From positions 1 through 54,353 of the forward strand of contig JARYLZ010000012.1 in NCBI GenBank assembly GCA_029907355.1: a stretch of DNA of 54,353 bases. Direction: 5' to 3'. Both the position numbers and the translations under genes were made by a program. Positions 8,901-18,193 of this stretch are shown piece after piece. The DNA comes from Bacteroidota bacterium. GTDB lineage: Bacteria; Bacteroidota; Ignavibacteria; SZUA-365. The notes below the pieces were generated by a model, which made no database searches, was not told the origin of the DNA, and saw only the letters and a program-made list of their open reading frames with translations. Positions within the stretch are counted from its first letter, which is position 1, and each line of letters opens with the position of its first letter.

Positions 8901-10628
8901 ATGACGACATCACGGCATGCCGTGTGGGGTGACAAGGCCGTTCTCGTGGCGGCGGCGCTGGCTGTCGTCGTTCTTACGCTTCTCCAAGACCCGCGGATAT
9001 TTTTCCCGGGACTCGGCGATCTCAGTCTCTGGGACGAAGCGAAATACATGAACTTCGGCCGGGAACTCGCGGAGAAGGGCGTCCTGTGCAAGATTGCATG
9101 GGGGCCTGTCCTTGCGCTGTTCCATGCTGTGATCTATATCGGGTTGAACGCCGGTGACGCTTGGATGCAGGCAGGGACCACCGTTGCGCGCCTCGTCCTC
9201 GGTTTTCTGCTCTGCCTCACCGTCATGCGCATGTTCCCCTCGGTGTCCAGGGAACTCAAGCCGTGGCACGCGGCGTTCCCCATCCTCGCCGTTCCTGTCC
9301 TCGATACGCTCATGGGGAACAGTTCGGATGCCCTTTTCACTGTGCTTTCATGCGCAGTCCTCACCATCGTCCTCCGCTTCGTGAAGGATCGAGAGCTCCG
9401 CATCCTTCCTATCGCCATCGCTTCGTTTCTCGTGGGGTGCGCGGCACTCGTACGGCCGGACGGCTTCCCTCTCTTCGCCGTATTCGTCTTGCTCGTCTAC
9501 CTTTTCGCCGGCCGCGGTCAAAGAATCCGCTGCCTCATTTCCGCTGTCACGCCTTTCGCATTGCTCGTCGTCGTTGCGTACATCGTTTCGGGCGAAACGA
9601 GGGGTCAATACATGGTCGGTCTGCGGGACCGTTCCTATATCGCGTTCAGGCAAGGGCATCTTTTCATTTACGGAGACAAGTTCCGGTATTACTGGGAGGC
9701 CGACGCGGATTTCGAACGGGTATACGGCGGGTACGAGAAGAACCGCGGAACCATCCTGCTCGGCGTCATGCACAACCCGGGAGCAATGGCGCGCCGCGTC
9801 GCCAGGCATGTTGTGTTCCAACTTCCCGGCGCGATCCGCCGTGCATACGGACCGTTCGTGCTGATCGTTCTCGCGCTTGCGTGCCGGGGGGCCGTTGCCC
9901 TCTACAGGAAAGGGGAACGACGAACCCTCCTCGTTCTCCTCGCATGGGTTTCCCCCTTGCTCGCGTATCTCGCGACCTTCTATCGCGAAGGGTACCTTCT
10001 CTTCGCATTCCCTATCGTGGCCGCTCTCGCCGCCGAGGGTGCCCATGCATGCTTCCATCATGCCGACCGTCTCCGTGAGAAGGTCTTCGGCATTGCCGTG
10101 GGGGCGGTTGTCGTCTTTCAGGGAATATGCGAGCGATCCCTCGTCGCCGTTTTGGGCGGCAGTGTCGTGCTCGCATCGGTCGCTTTTTTCTCACTCGGCC
10201 TTCCTGCGAAATCGCGCCGCATGGCACTTCTTTTCCCGGCAGCCGCTCTCGCACTGCTCTTAGCGTGCCTGCGCATTTCCGAACGGGATCGGCCTCCTCT
10301 GAACACGGCCTCGGCGGAGACCGTGTACCGTGTTCTCCTGACATCGTTCCCGCCCGGATCGCGCATCGTCGCCCCGTTTCCCGGCATCGTGTGGGCTGCG
10401 CGGCGTGAATTCATTTTACACCCGGTGGTTCATGACACGAGCGAGGCTTCCCGCTGGCTCGAAAACAATCCCGTCGAAGGTGTTGTGATTTACGAGCCGC
10501 ATGCACCCGGCCCCTGCCTGCGTGATGCGCTTCGCGGACGGGCAGGTGTTTTCGATCTCCTTTACAGCGGGGATGGCTATGAGGTCTACAGACGCGCCGA
10601 TCCTCCCGGCGCGAAACAGCCGGGATAG
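8901..10628 (+). CDS. GT-C family glycosyltransferase (GT39/ArnT-like), integral membrane
   Basis: Polytopic protein of 575 residues with roughly eleven hydrophobic segments and a soluble C-terminal domain of about 120 residues. The first large loop contains LSLWDEAKY with the Asp45-Glu46 pair, the catalytic-type acidic motif of GT-C enzymes that use lipid-phosphate sugars. Such enzymes transfer sugars to lipid A, proteins or polymers on the outer face of the inner membrane; the acceptor here is unknown. Start choice: three in-frame ATGs lie within 20 bases, but GGGAGGTG at 8886-8893 is correctly spaced only for the ATG at 8901. No partner sugar genes adjoin, so it is an orphan. Confidence 0.85.
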   Translation: MTTSRHAVWGDKAVLVAAALAVVVLTLLQDPRIFFPGLGDLSLWDEAKYMNFGRELAEKGVLCKIAWGPVLALFHAVIYIGLNAGDAWMQAGTTVARLVLGFLLCLTVMRMFPSVSRELKPWHAAFPILAVPVLDTLMGNSSDALFTVLSCAVLTIVLRFVKDRELRILPIAIASFLVGCAALVRPDGFPLFAVFVLLVYLFAGRGQRIRCLISAVTPFALLVVVAYIVSGETRGQYMVGLRDRSYIAFRQGHLFIYGDKFRYYWEADADFERVYGGYEKNRGTILLGVMHNPGAMARRVARHVVFQLPGAIRRAYGPFVLIVLALACRGAVALYRKGERRTLLVLLAWVSPLLAYLATFYREGYLLFAFPIVAALAAEGAHACFHHADRLREKVFGIAVGAVVVFQGICERSLVAVLGGSVVLASVAFFSLGLPAKSRRMALLFPAAALALLLACLRISERDRPPLNTASAETVYRVLLTSFPPGSRIVAPFPGIVWAARREFILHPVVHDTSEASRWLENNPVEGVVIYEPHAPGPCLRDALRGRAGVFDLLYSGDGYEVYRRADPPGAKQPG

Positions 10629-10757
10629 TCACCACGAAGCCGGCCCCACCCAGAGGGGAGATCGGGTCTGAACGGCGGATGGTTCGCGCCGGACATGCTA
10701 TCGATCAGGGGGAATTGCCGGGCATTTCCCTCGCTGGAAGAGTGCTGGACCGTTTGT

Positions 10758-10800
10758 GGAAAAGAAATCGGGCCGTTCTTGAGAAAGTTTGGACGGCCCG
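10758..10800 (-). terminator. Rho-independent terminator of the T9SS cargo gene 10825-12753
   Basis: On the minus strand CGGGCCGT pairs with ACGGCCCG (8 bp, extended by about two pairs including one G-T). The hairpin is followed by ATTTCTTTTCC. It lies 25 bases beyond the stop codon of the minus-strand gene. The plus-strand side has no T-run. Confidence 0.75.
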
Positions 10801-10824
10801 TTATGGATGTCCGCGTCCGGAGGT

Positions 10825-12753
10825 TCAGAACGAGAAGAACTTGCTTGTCAGAACGTTCGATCCCGTCACGCAGCGAAGAATGTACATGCCTCGTTGCAGA
10901 CCGCTGATGTTCATAGGCAGGGAATGCGAACCGGTCTCGAAGCTGATATCTCGCCCGATGACGTAAACTTCTCTCCCGCTAAGATCGAAGACGGACAGCG
11001 TAACGACGGACGGTTCCTCGAGGAAGAGGCGGATGCTCCCATTTCCTCGGATCGCCGTCGGTACGATTTCGATGCGACTGGATTCGGAAAGGCCCGAGAG
11101 GTTCACGCGCACCGTCGGTGAATACGCGAATGCACCGGAGCGGTCGATCTGTCGCAGCCGATAGTATACCGCTTCGGCAGGGGGAAGGTTCCGAAGGGGA
11201 TCGATGAACTCGTAACTCCGAGGCACGTTGGATGTGCCATTCCCCTCCCGGAAACCGATGTTCGACCACGGCCCCTCTTCACTGAGGGCCCGTTCCACCT
11301 CGAAACCGTAATTATCGGCTTCCGTCGCGGTTTTCCACGTCAACGTGACGGCGCCGTTCCTCAGGGAACCGGAGAAAGAAACGAGCTGAACGGGAACCGG
11401 GTCGCTGAACGTGAATTCATTGCTCGCACTCGTGGTCACGCCCGAGACGGTTATCGTCGGGATGAAACGGAACGGCCCGAGATACGATGCGTCGGCGTGG
11501 ACCTCCACATTCGAGAAGACGATATTCGCGTTCGGCTGAATCGCCTGCGGATGGTTCGCGGCGTCATTGATCGTGACCGTCACCGGTGAAGGTACCCAAC
11601 CGCTCGTGCCATAGTCCCATTCTTCCAGGGTGAGGGCCACGCTTCCGCTCGCATACGAGGGATTCCCCCATTCGTCCTGGAGCTGGAGAACCAGCGGGTT
11701 GGGCTGAAGAGGTAGAAACGCATAGCCTTGAATAACATTGGGGTCCGTGGTCCAGACCAAGTCGGAAGGCGGGCACGCGCTGACGCTGAATGGGTCGCTG
11801 AGTGCATCGGGATACGAGCTTGCCGCCGTGAGGGTATACACTCCCGGATTCCTTCTGATGTGTGCCGTCACGGTGAGTGTCCCGTTTCCATAATTCGTTC
11901 CGATGTTCCCGTACATGGGGAGGTCCGTGGAAGCAGGGGACGGGACCGCGGAAAACGTAACCGGAACGCTGGCCGGGAAATCGATCGTTGTCGGGTTGCC
12001 CGCGCAATCGACGGACTGCAGAACGGCGACGATGTCGTCGCATGCCGTGACGTTGGAGGGTTGCGTCGTGAACTTCAGGTAACCACCGTTGCTGTAACTG
12101 CCCGTGGTGAGCCTGAGTTCCAGGAAACGTGTGGCGTTCGACGTGTTCGTGCTGTCGTTGGGGTTATAGGGGTTCGTGCCGTTGTAGCTCACGATACCGT
12201 TCATGACTGCTGTGCCTCCCGCCGTGCCCGTCAAACGATAGGCATACCGCGTGGGAGTCGAACCGATGAGGCCGTCCGTCGGCACTGCGTCGATCCCCAT
12301 CACGTACAGTGCATCCCTCTTGTTTCCATTGACGTTCGATTTGAAGGAGATCGTGATAGTGGAGGGAGTGACCGAAACGGCCAGTTGGGTGAGATCCCCG
12401 TCGTTCGCCACGTAGACCGATGCCCCGGATGTCGGGTTGGCGCGGAACTGCCATCCGTTCGGTGCCGTGACGATCAAAGTCGCGTCCGTCTGGTTCGGCG
12501 CGATGTCGCTTTTATCAGTCTCCATGATGACGAAGGAGACGGGACTGCCTGCCGGCGGGTATTGGGTATTGGGGTTGTTCCCGGGCAGGACAGGACCCCA
12601 CGAGAGCGTGCGAACCTGTGTCCATGTTCCCCCGCAGGAAAGGCTGTAGTTGGCGGGAACGATCAAATTGCCGGGGATGACGGTGATCTGTGCGTTCGCA
12701 GCGGCTGCCGTCATGAGCACTGCTGCGATGATACCGACGATTCTCGTTTTCAT
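10825..12753 (-). CDS. Secreted protein with T9SS type-A C-terminal sorting domain
   Basis: 642 residues, with a signal peptide (MKTRIVGIIAAVLMTAAAANAQ region) and a large Ser/Thr/Asn-rich beta-type ectodomain without an enzyme motif I recognise. A C-terminal domain of about 75 residues follows (VVTLSVFDLSGREVYV ... GMYILR) that matches T9SS type-A sorting domains. Such proteins pass the outer membrane through the Por/Spr machinery and are released or anchored at the surface. Start: the frame is open upstream, but the ATG at 12753 begins the signal peptide. The region around SFSGSLRNGAVTLTWKTATE resembles the fibronectin-like module often placed before the sorting domain. It has its own promoter, structured leader and terminator, so it is a single-gene unit. 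Confidence 0.88.
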   Translation of the reverse strand: MKTRIVGIIAAVLMTAAAANAQITVIPGNLIVPANYSLSCGGTWTQVRTLSWGPVLPGNNPNTQYPPAGSPVSFVIMETDKSDIAPNQTDATLIVTAPNGWQFRANPTSGASVYVANDGDLTQLAVSVTPSTITISFKSNVNGNKRDALYVMGIDAVPTDGLIGSTPTRYAYRLTGTAGGTAVMNGIVSYNGTNPYNPNDSTNTSNATRFLELRLTTGSYSNGGYLKFTTQPSNVTACDDIVAVLQSVDCAGNPTTIDFPASVPVTFSAVPSPASTDLPMYGNIGTNYGNGTLTVTAHIRRNPGVYTLTAASSYPDALSDPFSVSACPPSDLVWTTDPNVIQGYAFLPLQPNPLVLQLQDEWGNPSYASGSVALTLEEWDYGTSGWVPSPVTVTINDAANHPQAIQPNANIVFSNVEVHADASYLGPFRFIPTITVSGVTTSASNEFTFSDPVPVQLVSFSGSLRNGAVTLTWKTATEADNYGFEVERALSEEGPWSNIGFREGNGTSNVPRSYEFIDPLRNLPPAEAVYYRLRQIDRSGAFAYSPTVRVNLSGLSESSRIEIVPTAIRGNGSIRLFLEEPSVVTLSVFDLSGREVYVIGRDISFETGSHSLPMNISGLQRGMYILRCVTGSNVLTSKFFSF

Positions 12754-12883
12754 GATCTTGTCCTTCTCAACTGATGCTGAAAACATCTTTTCTTTTGAAA
12801 CCATTGGTCTGGAAGCATCTACTTGGTATTCGGATTGGTTTTAATGGTTGAGCATTCGTCTGCTCTACTCTTTTCCCGTCGAT

Positions 12884-12909
12884 TTCGTACGCACTCCCTT
12901 GCGTACGAA
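12884..12909. promoter_or_regulatory. Perfect 10-bp inverted repeat in the 5' leader of the T9SS cargo gene
   Basis: TTCGTACGCA and TGCGTACGAA are separated by CTCCCT. The repeat lies between the predicted promoter (12948-12978) and the start codon at 12753, inside a leader of about 190 bases. It has no T-run, so it is not a terminator. It could be an RNA hairpin or an operator just downstream of the transcription start. Confidence 0.6.
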
Positions 12910-12947
12910 TAAACAGCGGGTTGTTTGATTCGGTTCCTTTGTGTCCA

Positions 12948-12978
12948 CAAATCTAATCCGCTTTCGACACGAAATCAA
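12948..12978 (-). promoter_or_regulatory. Bacteroidota-type promoter of the T9SS cargo gene
   Basis: Read on the minus strand, TTG at 12976-12978 is followed after 20 bases by TAGATTTG at 12948-12955. This is a perfect fit to the TAnnTTTG -7 box at the usual distance from a -33 TTG. Transcription would start near 12941 and give a leader of about 190 bases. Confidence 0.6.
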
Positions 12979-13486
12979 GTGTACAAACGATGTGCCGAAC
13001 TTTTTCCACTTTTCGAGGTAAAAAAGTTCCGAAAATCTCGTAACGGATTTCGAACGAGGCTCGGCTACGGTATTCGTAACCAGCGATTATCCGAATTCTG
13101 AACGATGATTTCGTCGTTGTTCCTTTTCGCTACAAGGGCATGCGTGGGCTTTCCCTCATCCCCCCTTGAGGTTTCCTGCAAGGACAGAACCTGGATGGAA
13201 GGGCCATGCATTACTGCTCCAAACCTTGTCGTTCGGCGCGTTTCTCTGTTCTCTCACCGCTTAAACTGGTGGGAAGTCTCTTTCTCACTCGAAGTGCGCG
13301 TACGTCCCCAGCTTGCACAAACCGTCTTCGCGCCGCGAACAAGCGTGGGCATTCCCACCTCTCGAAGCTCCCCCTCGAGGGTGAGCATGCACGACCTCTC
13401 CCATCAAGAGAGAGCGATCCCCCTCTCGTTGGTCGAGATAGGGGTCTTCCTCTTGTTTCCGAGCGGGATGGGATATAAGTTAAAGT
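12979..13486. other. Divergent intergenic region before tRNA-Lys
   Basis: This stretch of about 500 bases holds no credible gene. It contains an inverted repeat, GAACTTTTT at 12997-13005 and AAAAAGTTC at 13021-13029, of unknown role. Reading frames across 13105-13524 have no recognisable features, and those on the minus strand run through the tRNA in antisense. Confidence 0.5.
13453..13479 (+). promoter_or_regulatory. Candidate promoter of tRNA-Lys
   Basis: TTG at 13453-13455 and TATAAG at 13474-13479 are 18 bases apart. The start point would fall just before the tRNA 5' end at 13487. Weak evidence on its own. Confidence 0.3.
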
Positions 13487-13559
<73 letters not shown>

Positions 13560-14036
13560 CGAGAAGAGACAAGCGGCTCGGTGGATGTGCGCTGAGCCGA
13601 TAGTGATCTCATGTTCGACCCGCTACGGTTGCGGGAGGGGAAAATCAGTACAGGCTATCGCTGCGATATCGAGCTTTCGGGAGGGAAAGGATTGTGGTGG
13701 AAGCCATCCATGATGGTTGCAACGACGGCGTATCGTGTTTTTTCGAACGTTTCATTCGATAATCGGTCGATGTCACTCGAGGAGAAATTCCACTGGCATG
13801 TATCGGACGGCAGATCGCCCTTTCGCCGGAGGAATTCGTAGGGAGGACGTTCACGCCGGTGCGATTTTCTCCGGATGTGTTTGAAGAGAATGGAATTTGT
13901 GTGAAATTGCTTCTCAGTCGCCGCGTGCAAGCGGAGCATCCCGTCCCTGTCCGCGTTTCATGCATTGCCATGAGGCGATGACACGATGCGGTTGACGCAT
14001 GGGAAGCGATGCGCGCTTTTGCATGCCGAATCATAC
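13560..14036. other. 477-bp gap after tRNA-Lys, no gene recognised
   Basis: Short open frames exist, including a plus-strand frame that ends at 13980. None has a ribosome site, a known motif or convincing codon use. No clear terminator follows the tRNA; CGGCTC...GAGCCG near 13573-13598 is a weak hairpin without a T-run. Confidence 0.45.
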
Positions 14037-17000
14037 ATGATTGCACTTCACATCTCCATTCTCGAAGGGCGTCCGTACCTTTGGGGTGAACGAGCCGAAA
14101 GCGGTGCGGACTACCGATTCGTAAGGAACAGGCGGGTCAAGCGCCTTCCTTGCCCGCGCCATCCCGGTGACGCAGGGAGGGAAGGTCTCGCGGAAGCCGT
14201 TCGCCGTTTGGGGCTCTCCCTTTCGTTCGCAGACTACAGGGGTCCGCGGATCTATGCCTGGCTCCCCGCAGTCGGTGCACGCCCGTACCCTTCCTCACCC
14301 GCCTTGAAGGAAAGACGCTTGCCGGATGGTGGGCTTCCCCGCTTGCGGCCGTTCGCCGTGACGGCACTACCCTTTGCTCCCGATGATATTCTCCTGCTCG
14401 AGGCATGCGCGCATTCCGATGCGCGCATCGGGTCGGGTGTCGTTCTCGGAGCATCGGTCCTCGCCTGTGCGCATGTGGTCCGCATGGGTCTTCACCTCAC
14501 GGCCGCGGAGAGGTTTCTCCCGTACCTCGTGCAGAAGAACGGCCGCTGGGAAGCCCGATGGGTGCCGTTCCCCGACGACGCGGTCGAGCGGGCGCTCGCG
14601 GATGTCGAGCGCCGATTGCCCGCCTCAGCACGCTGCCTGTCTCTCGACACCGGGAAACCTCCATCCATCTCTCCGCATGACCTGCTGAGCGGTTTTCTCG
14701 AGACGACAGTGGACCATTTCGTCCGGCGTTCAGGTTCCTCCCCGCAGCATGCGGTCGGCGCGCGAACCGGGCGCTCCCCTTTTCCTGAGAGCATACACGA
14801 TGCCTGGATCGACGCGCTCAACGGGGAAGACGCGGCGATCCGCTGGCACAACGAAGCGGATATCCGGGATTTCCAAGGGCAATTGAAGCGCTGGGCTCGG
14901 GAGCTTCATCTGCTCGCACGCTCGCCGTTCTCCTTCTGTTTCCGGCTGGTGGAACCGACATCCGAAGGCGGAGGGGAAACGTGGAAGGTGGAATACTTGC
15001 TTGAGCCGAAAGCGGAACCGGAGTTGCTCCTGCCTGCCGCAGGGTTATGGAATCCTTCTTCCCGTGCGGCACGGAAGACTCGGCTCTACGGCGAAGAGAG
15101 CGTGGAATTCATGCTGACCGCGCTGGGGCAAGCGGCGGGTCTTTGTCCGCCCGTCGCAGCAAGCCTGCGCCGGAGCAATCCCGAGGGTTTCGAGCTGGAC
15201 ACGGCGGGCGCCTGGCAGTTCCTCCGGGAATACGCCCCTGTTCTCGAAGCGTCGGGATTCCGGATCATCCTGCCAGAGTGGTGGTCGGGCCGCACTGCTG
15301 CACACCGCCTCCGCGCGTCACTCCGGGCGTCTTCCTCGGCACCGAGCGGGTCGGGTTTCCTGTCCCTCGACGCGATCACCTCGTGCGATATCACCGTATC
15401 CCTGGGCGACGAGCCGCTGACCGTCGACCAGCTCCGCGCCCTCGCGCGCCGGAAAGCCCCCCTCGTCCGGGTCGGCGGGAGGTGGACGCACATCGAACCG
15501 GAGGAGATCACGGCGGCGTTGCGTCTGCTCGAGCGCCGAAGCGGTGCGCCGTTGTCTGGACGCGAATTGATCGCGCTCGCATTGGGCGCAGAGAAACGCA
15601 TCGGCGGCCTCGAGGTTTCAGAGGTACAGCTCGAGGGATGGATAGGCGATCTCGTCGACAGCCTCGCGCACCGCGAGGAACTCGCAGAACTTCCCCAGCC
15701 GGAAAACATGCAGGGGGTTTTGAGGCCCTACCAGGTCCGGGGGTTCTCGTGGCTTGCTTTCCTTCGGAAATGGAGGTTGGGTGCATGCCTCGCCGACGAC
15801 ATGGGGCTGGGGAAAACCATCCAGGCCCTCGCGCTGATCCAGCACGAACGGAACGCCGGCGAGACCAAGCCGGTCCTCGTTGTCTGTCCCATGTCCGTCA
15901 TCAACAACTGGCGGAATGAAGCCGCGGCGTTCACGCCGGGACTGCCCGTGATGGTTCACCACGGGATCGACCGCCCTCGGGACGAAGCGTTTCGTGTCGC
16001 GGCCTCGAAACACGCCATGGTCGTCACGAGCTACGGTCTCCTCCAGCGAGATATCGGGACGATCTCGTCGGTGGATTGGGCCGGTGTCATCTTCGACGAG
16101 GCCCAGAACATCAAGAACCCGGACTCGAAACAGGCCCAGGCGGCGAGGCTCGTGCGCGCGGAATACCGGATCGTCATGACGGGCACGCCGATCGAGAACC
16201 ACGTCGGCGACCTCTGGGCGCTCATGGACCTTGTCAACCCGGGACTTCTCGGCTCTCGGGCCGATTTCACGACCGATTTCCACAAGCCGATCCACGTGTA
16301 CGGTGATGAAACCCGCGCCGCTGCCCTCCGCACCGTCACGGGTCCCTTTATTCTCCGGCGTCTCAAAACCGACCGTTCCGTGCTCACCGACCTTCCGGAG
16401 AAGATCGAGATCAAGGAGTCCTGCCTGCTGACGCGCGAGCAGGCTGCGCTCTACCAAGCGGTTGTGGACGGCCTTCGCGAGCGTGTGGAAACGGCGGAAG
16501 GGATGGAACGCCGCGGCCTCATCCTCGCTTCGCTCATGCGGCTCAAGCAGGTCTGCAACCATCCGGCACAACTGCTCAAGGACGAGTCCGTTCTCGAGGG
16601 ACGTTCGGGAAAACTCGCCCGCCTGCGCGAGGTGCTATTGGAGATCCGCCAGACCGGCGAGCGCACGCTCGTCTATACCCAGTTCGCGGAGATGGGGAAA
16701 CTTCTCCGGCGGTACATCCGCGATCTCTTCGGCGAGGAGGTGTTCTTCCTCTACGGTGGGACGCCCCGCGCCGACCGCGACGAGATGGTGGAGCGCTTTC
16801 AAAACGACGGCGATGCCCCCCGCGTGTTCGTCCTGTCGCTCAAAGCGGGCGGGACCGGCCTGAACCTGACGGGGGCGAATCACGTCATCCATTACGACAG
16901 GTGGTGGAACCCCGCGGTGGAGAATCAGGCGACCGACCGGGCCTACCGGATCGGGCAGGGTCGCAACGTCGTCGTGCGGAGCTTTGTCGCGGCAGGGACG

Positions 17001-17156
17001 CTGGAAGAGCGGATCGATGCCCTCCTTGCGAGGAAATCGGACCTGGCGCAGAAAATCGTCGCCAGCGGGGATGCATGGCTGACTGAACTCTCGAACACCG
17101 AGTTATTCGACCTCGTCCGGTTGGGACCCGACGCGGTGGAGGACGACGATGGATAA
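14037..17156 (+). CDS. SNF2-family DEAD/DEAH helicase (bacterial HepA/RapA-like branch)
   Basis: 1039-residue ATP-driven DNA or RNA-polymerase remodeller. The N-terminal half (to about 540) is the poorly characterised domain found ahead of bacterial SNF2 motors (DUF3670-like around 400-520). The motor follows: motif I DDMGLGKT near 586-593, motif II DEAQ near 687-690, TGTPIENH, then the helicase C domain with GGTGLNLT and DRAYRIGQ near 966. The ATG at 14037 begins MIALHISILEGRPY, the expected N-terminus; the frame is open 17 codons further upstream without support. The stop overlaps the start of the SWIM-finger gene by eight bases. This pairing recurs in many bacteria, and the two probably act as one complex. 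The substrate is unknown; DNA repair or defence are both plausible. Confidence 0.93.
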   Translation: MIALHISILEGRPYLWGERAESGADYRFVRNRRVKRLPCPRHPGDAGREGLAEAVRRLGLSLSFADYRGPRIYAWLPAVGARPYPSSPALKERRLPDGGLPRLRPFAVTALPFAPDDILLLEACAHSDARIGSGVVLGASVLACAHVVRMGLHLTAAERFLPYLVQKNGRWEARWVPFPDDAVERALADVERRLPASARCLSLDTGKPPSISPHDLLSGFLETTVDHFVRRSGSSPQHAVGARTGRSPFPESIHDAWIDALNGEDAAIRWHNEADIRDFQGQLKRWARELHLLARSPFSFCFRLVEPTSEGGGETWKVEYLLEPKAEPELLLPAAGLWNPSSRAARKTRLYGEESVEFMLTALGQAAGLCPPVAASLRRSNPEGFELDTAGAWQFLREYAPVLEASGFRIILPEWWSGRTAAHRLRASLRASSSAPSGSGFLSLDAITSCDITVSLGDEPLTVDQLRALARRKAPLVRVGGRWTHIEPEEITAALRLLERRSGAPLSGRELIALALGAEKRIGGLEVSEVQLEGWIGDLVDSLAHREELAELPQPENMQGVLRPYQVRGFSWLAFLRKWRLGACLADDMGLGKTIQALALIQHERNAGETKPVLVVCPMSVINNWRNEAAAFTPGLPVMVHHGIDRPRDEAFRVAASKHAMVVTSYGLLQRDIGTISSVDWAGVIFDEAQNIKNPDSKQAQAARLVRAEYRIVMTGTPIENHVGDLWALMDLVNPGLLGSRADFTTDFHKPIHVYGDETRAAALRTVTGPFILRRLKTDRSVLTDLPEKIEIKESCLLTREQAALYQAVVDGLRERVETAEGMERRGLILASLMRLKQVCNHPAQLLKDESVLEGRSGKLARLREVLLEIRQTGERTLVYTQFAEMGKLLRRYIRDLFGEEVFFLYGGTPRADRDEMVERFQNDGDAPRVFVLSLKAGGTGLNLTGANHVIHYDRWWNPAVENQATDRAYRIGQGRNVVVRSFVAAGTLEERIDALLARKSDLAQKIVASGDAWLTELSNTELFDLVRLGPDAVEDDDG

Positions 17157-18081
17157 GCGCAACACGAAGCGTGGGGGCGATCGCCGGCCGCATTCGGCAC
17201 CGCGCAGGCCGGTGCGTGGCGGGATACGAGCCCAAAGCCAGAAAGGGAGTTTCGCGGCGACCTGGTGGGGGAAGAAATGGATCGAAACGCTCGAATCCTT
17301 CCCTATCGCCCCGCGGCTCGAGCGCGGCAGATTGTACGCACGCAGCGGGCAGGTCGCGGATCTCCGCATCGAGAGCGGGACGGTCACGGCCCGCGTACAG
17401 GGTTCGCGAAAGCGGGCATACCGTGTCAGGATTTCCCTGCCTCGCTGGAATCCCGAGAAAGCCTCCCGGGCGCTCGAGCGCCTTCGGAGCCAGCCCATCC
17501 GAGCCGCCCAACTTCTCGCGGGCGAGATGCCCGACGATATCGAAAGCATCCTCGCCTCGTTCGGACTCCCGCTGTTCCCGCGCCGCCACAGCGATTTCAG
17601 CTCCGAGTGTTCCTGCCCGGACTGGTCCAACCCCTGCAAGCATGTCGCCGCCGTGTATTATCTCATCGCGGAGGCTCTCGACCGCGACCCCATGCTCCTC
17701 TTCACCCTGCGCGGTATGGATCGGGACGAGATCATCGCCGCGTTCCAAGGTGAACCCGCTTCAGCGGACCGGCCGGAGAGTCCGCATGGTGTCCAGTCTC
17801 TCCCCCTGCCGGAGGAACCGTCATTTTTCTGGGGCGGCGATTCCAGCCCATTCATCCCGCTACCCGTTCCCCTACGGCCGGAGATCGCCGCCGCGATGCC
17901 CAAGCGTCTCGGTCCTCTTGCATTCTGGCGTTCCCGCCGGTCGTTCCTACGCGAAATGGAGACGGTTTACGCACGCGCTTCATCCTTCGCACGCACGGTG
18001 ATCGCCGAAGAGAATTGGGGTGCCTCGGAAGAATCGGGGAGCCCTTCAGGGCATGAACAGATCACGGAGGAATCCCGTTGA
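17149..18081 (+). CDS. SWIM zinc-finger protein, partner of the SNF2 helicase
   Basis: 310 residues. A SWIM finger, Cys154-x-Cys156-x6-Cys163-x-His165 (CSCPDWSNPCKH), is embedded in a conserved region that starts with WWGKKWIETLE near 39-49. SWIM fingers bind DNA or protein. In bacteria this family is almost always encoded beside a SNF2 helicase and is presumed to deliver it to its substrate. The start overlaps the helicase stop by eight bases, so translation is coupled. The C-terminal 70 residues look like an adaptor with no recognised motif. Confidence 0.88.
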   Translation: MDKRNTKRGGDRRPHSAPRRPVRGGIRAQSQKGSFAATWWGKKWIETLESFPIAPRLERGRLYARSGQVADLRIESGTVTARVQGSRKRAYRVRISLPRWNPEKASRALERLRSQPIRAAQLLAGEMPDDIESILASFGLPLFPRRHSDFSSECSCPDWSNPCKHVAAVYYLIAEALDRDPMLLFTLRGMDRDEIIAAFQGEPASADRPESPHGVQSLPLPEEPSFFWGGDSSPFIPLPVPLRPEIAAAMPKRLGPLAFWRSRRSFLREMETVYARASSFARTVIAEENWGASEESGSPSGHEQITEESR

Positions 18082-18193
18082 TCCCCTTGCCCATGTCCAG
18101 CACATTCCCACTATTCGTTCCAGGCGCGAACGGTGTTCCGTGCGTGAGCGGCGACGCAGGAGAACGATCCCATGCCCGCGGTACGGAGGGTAC

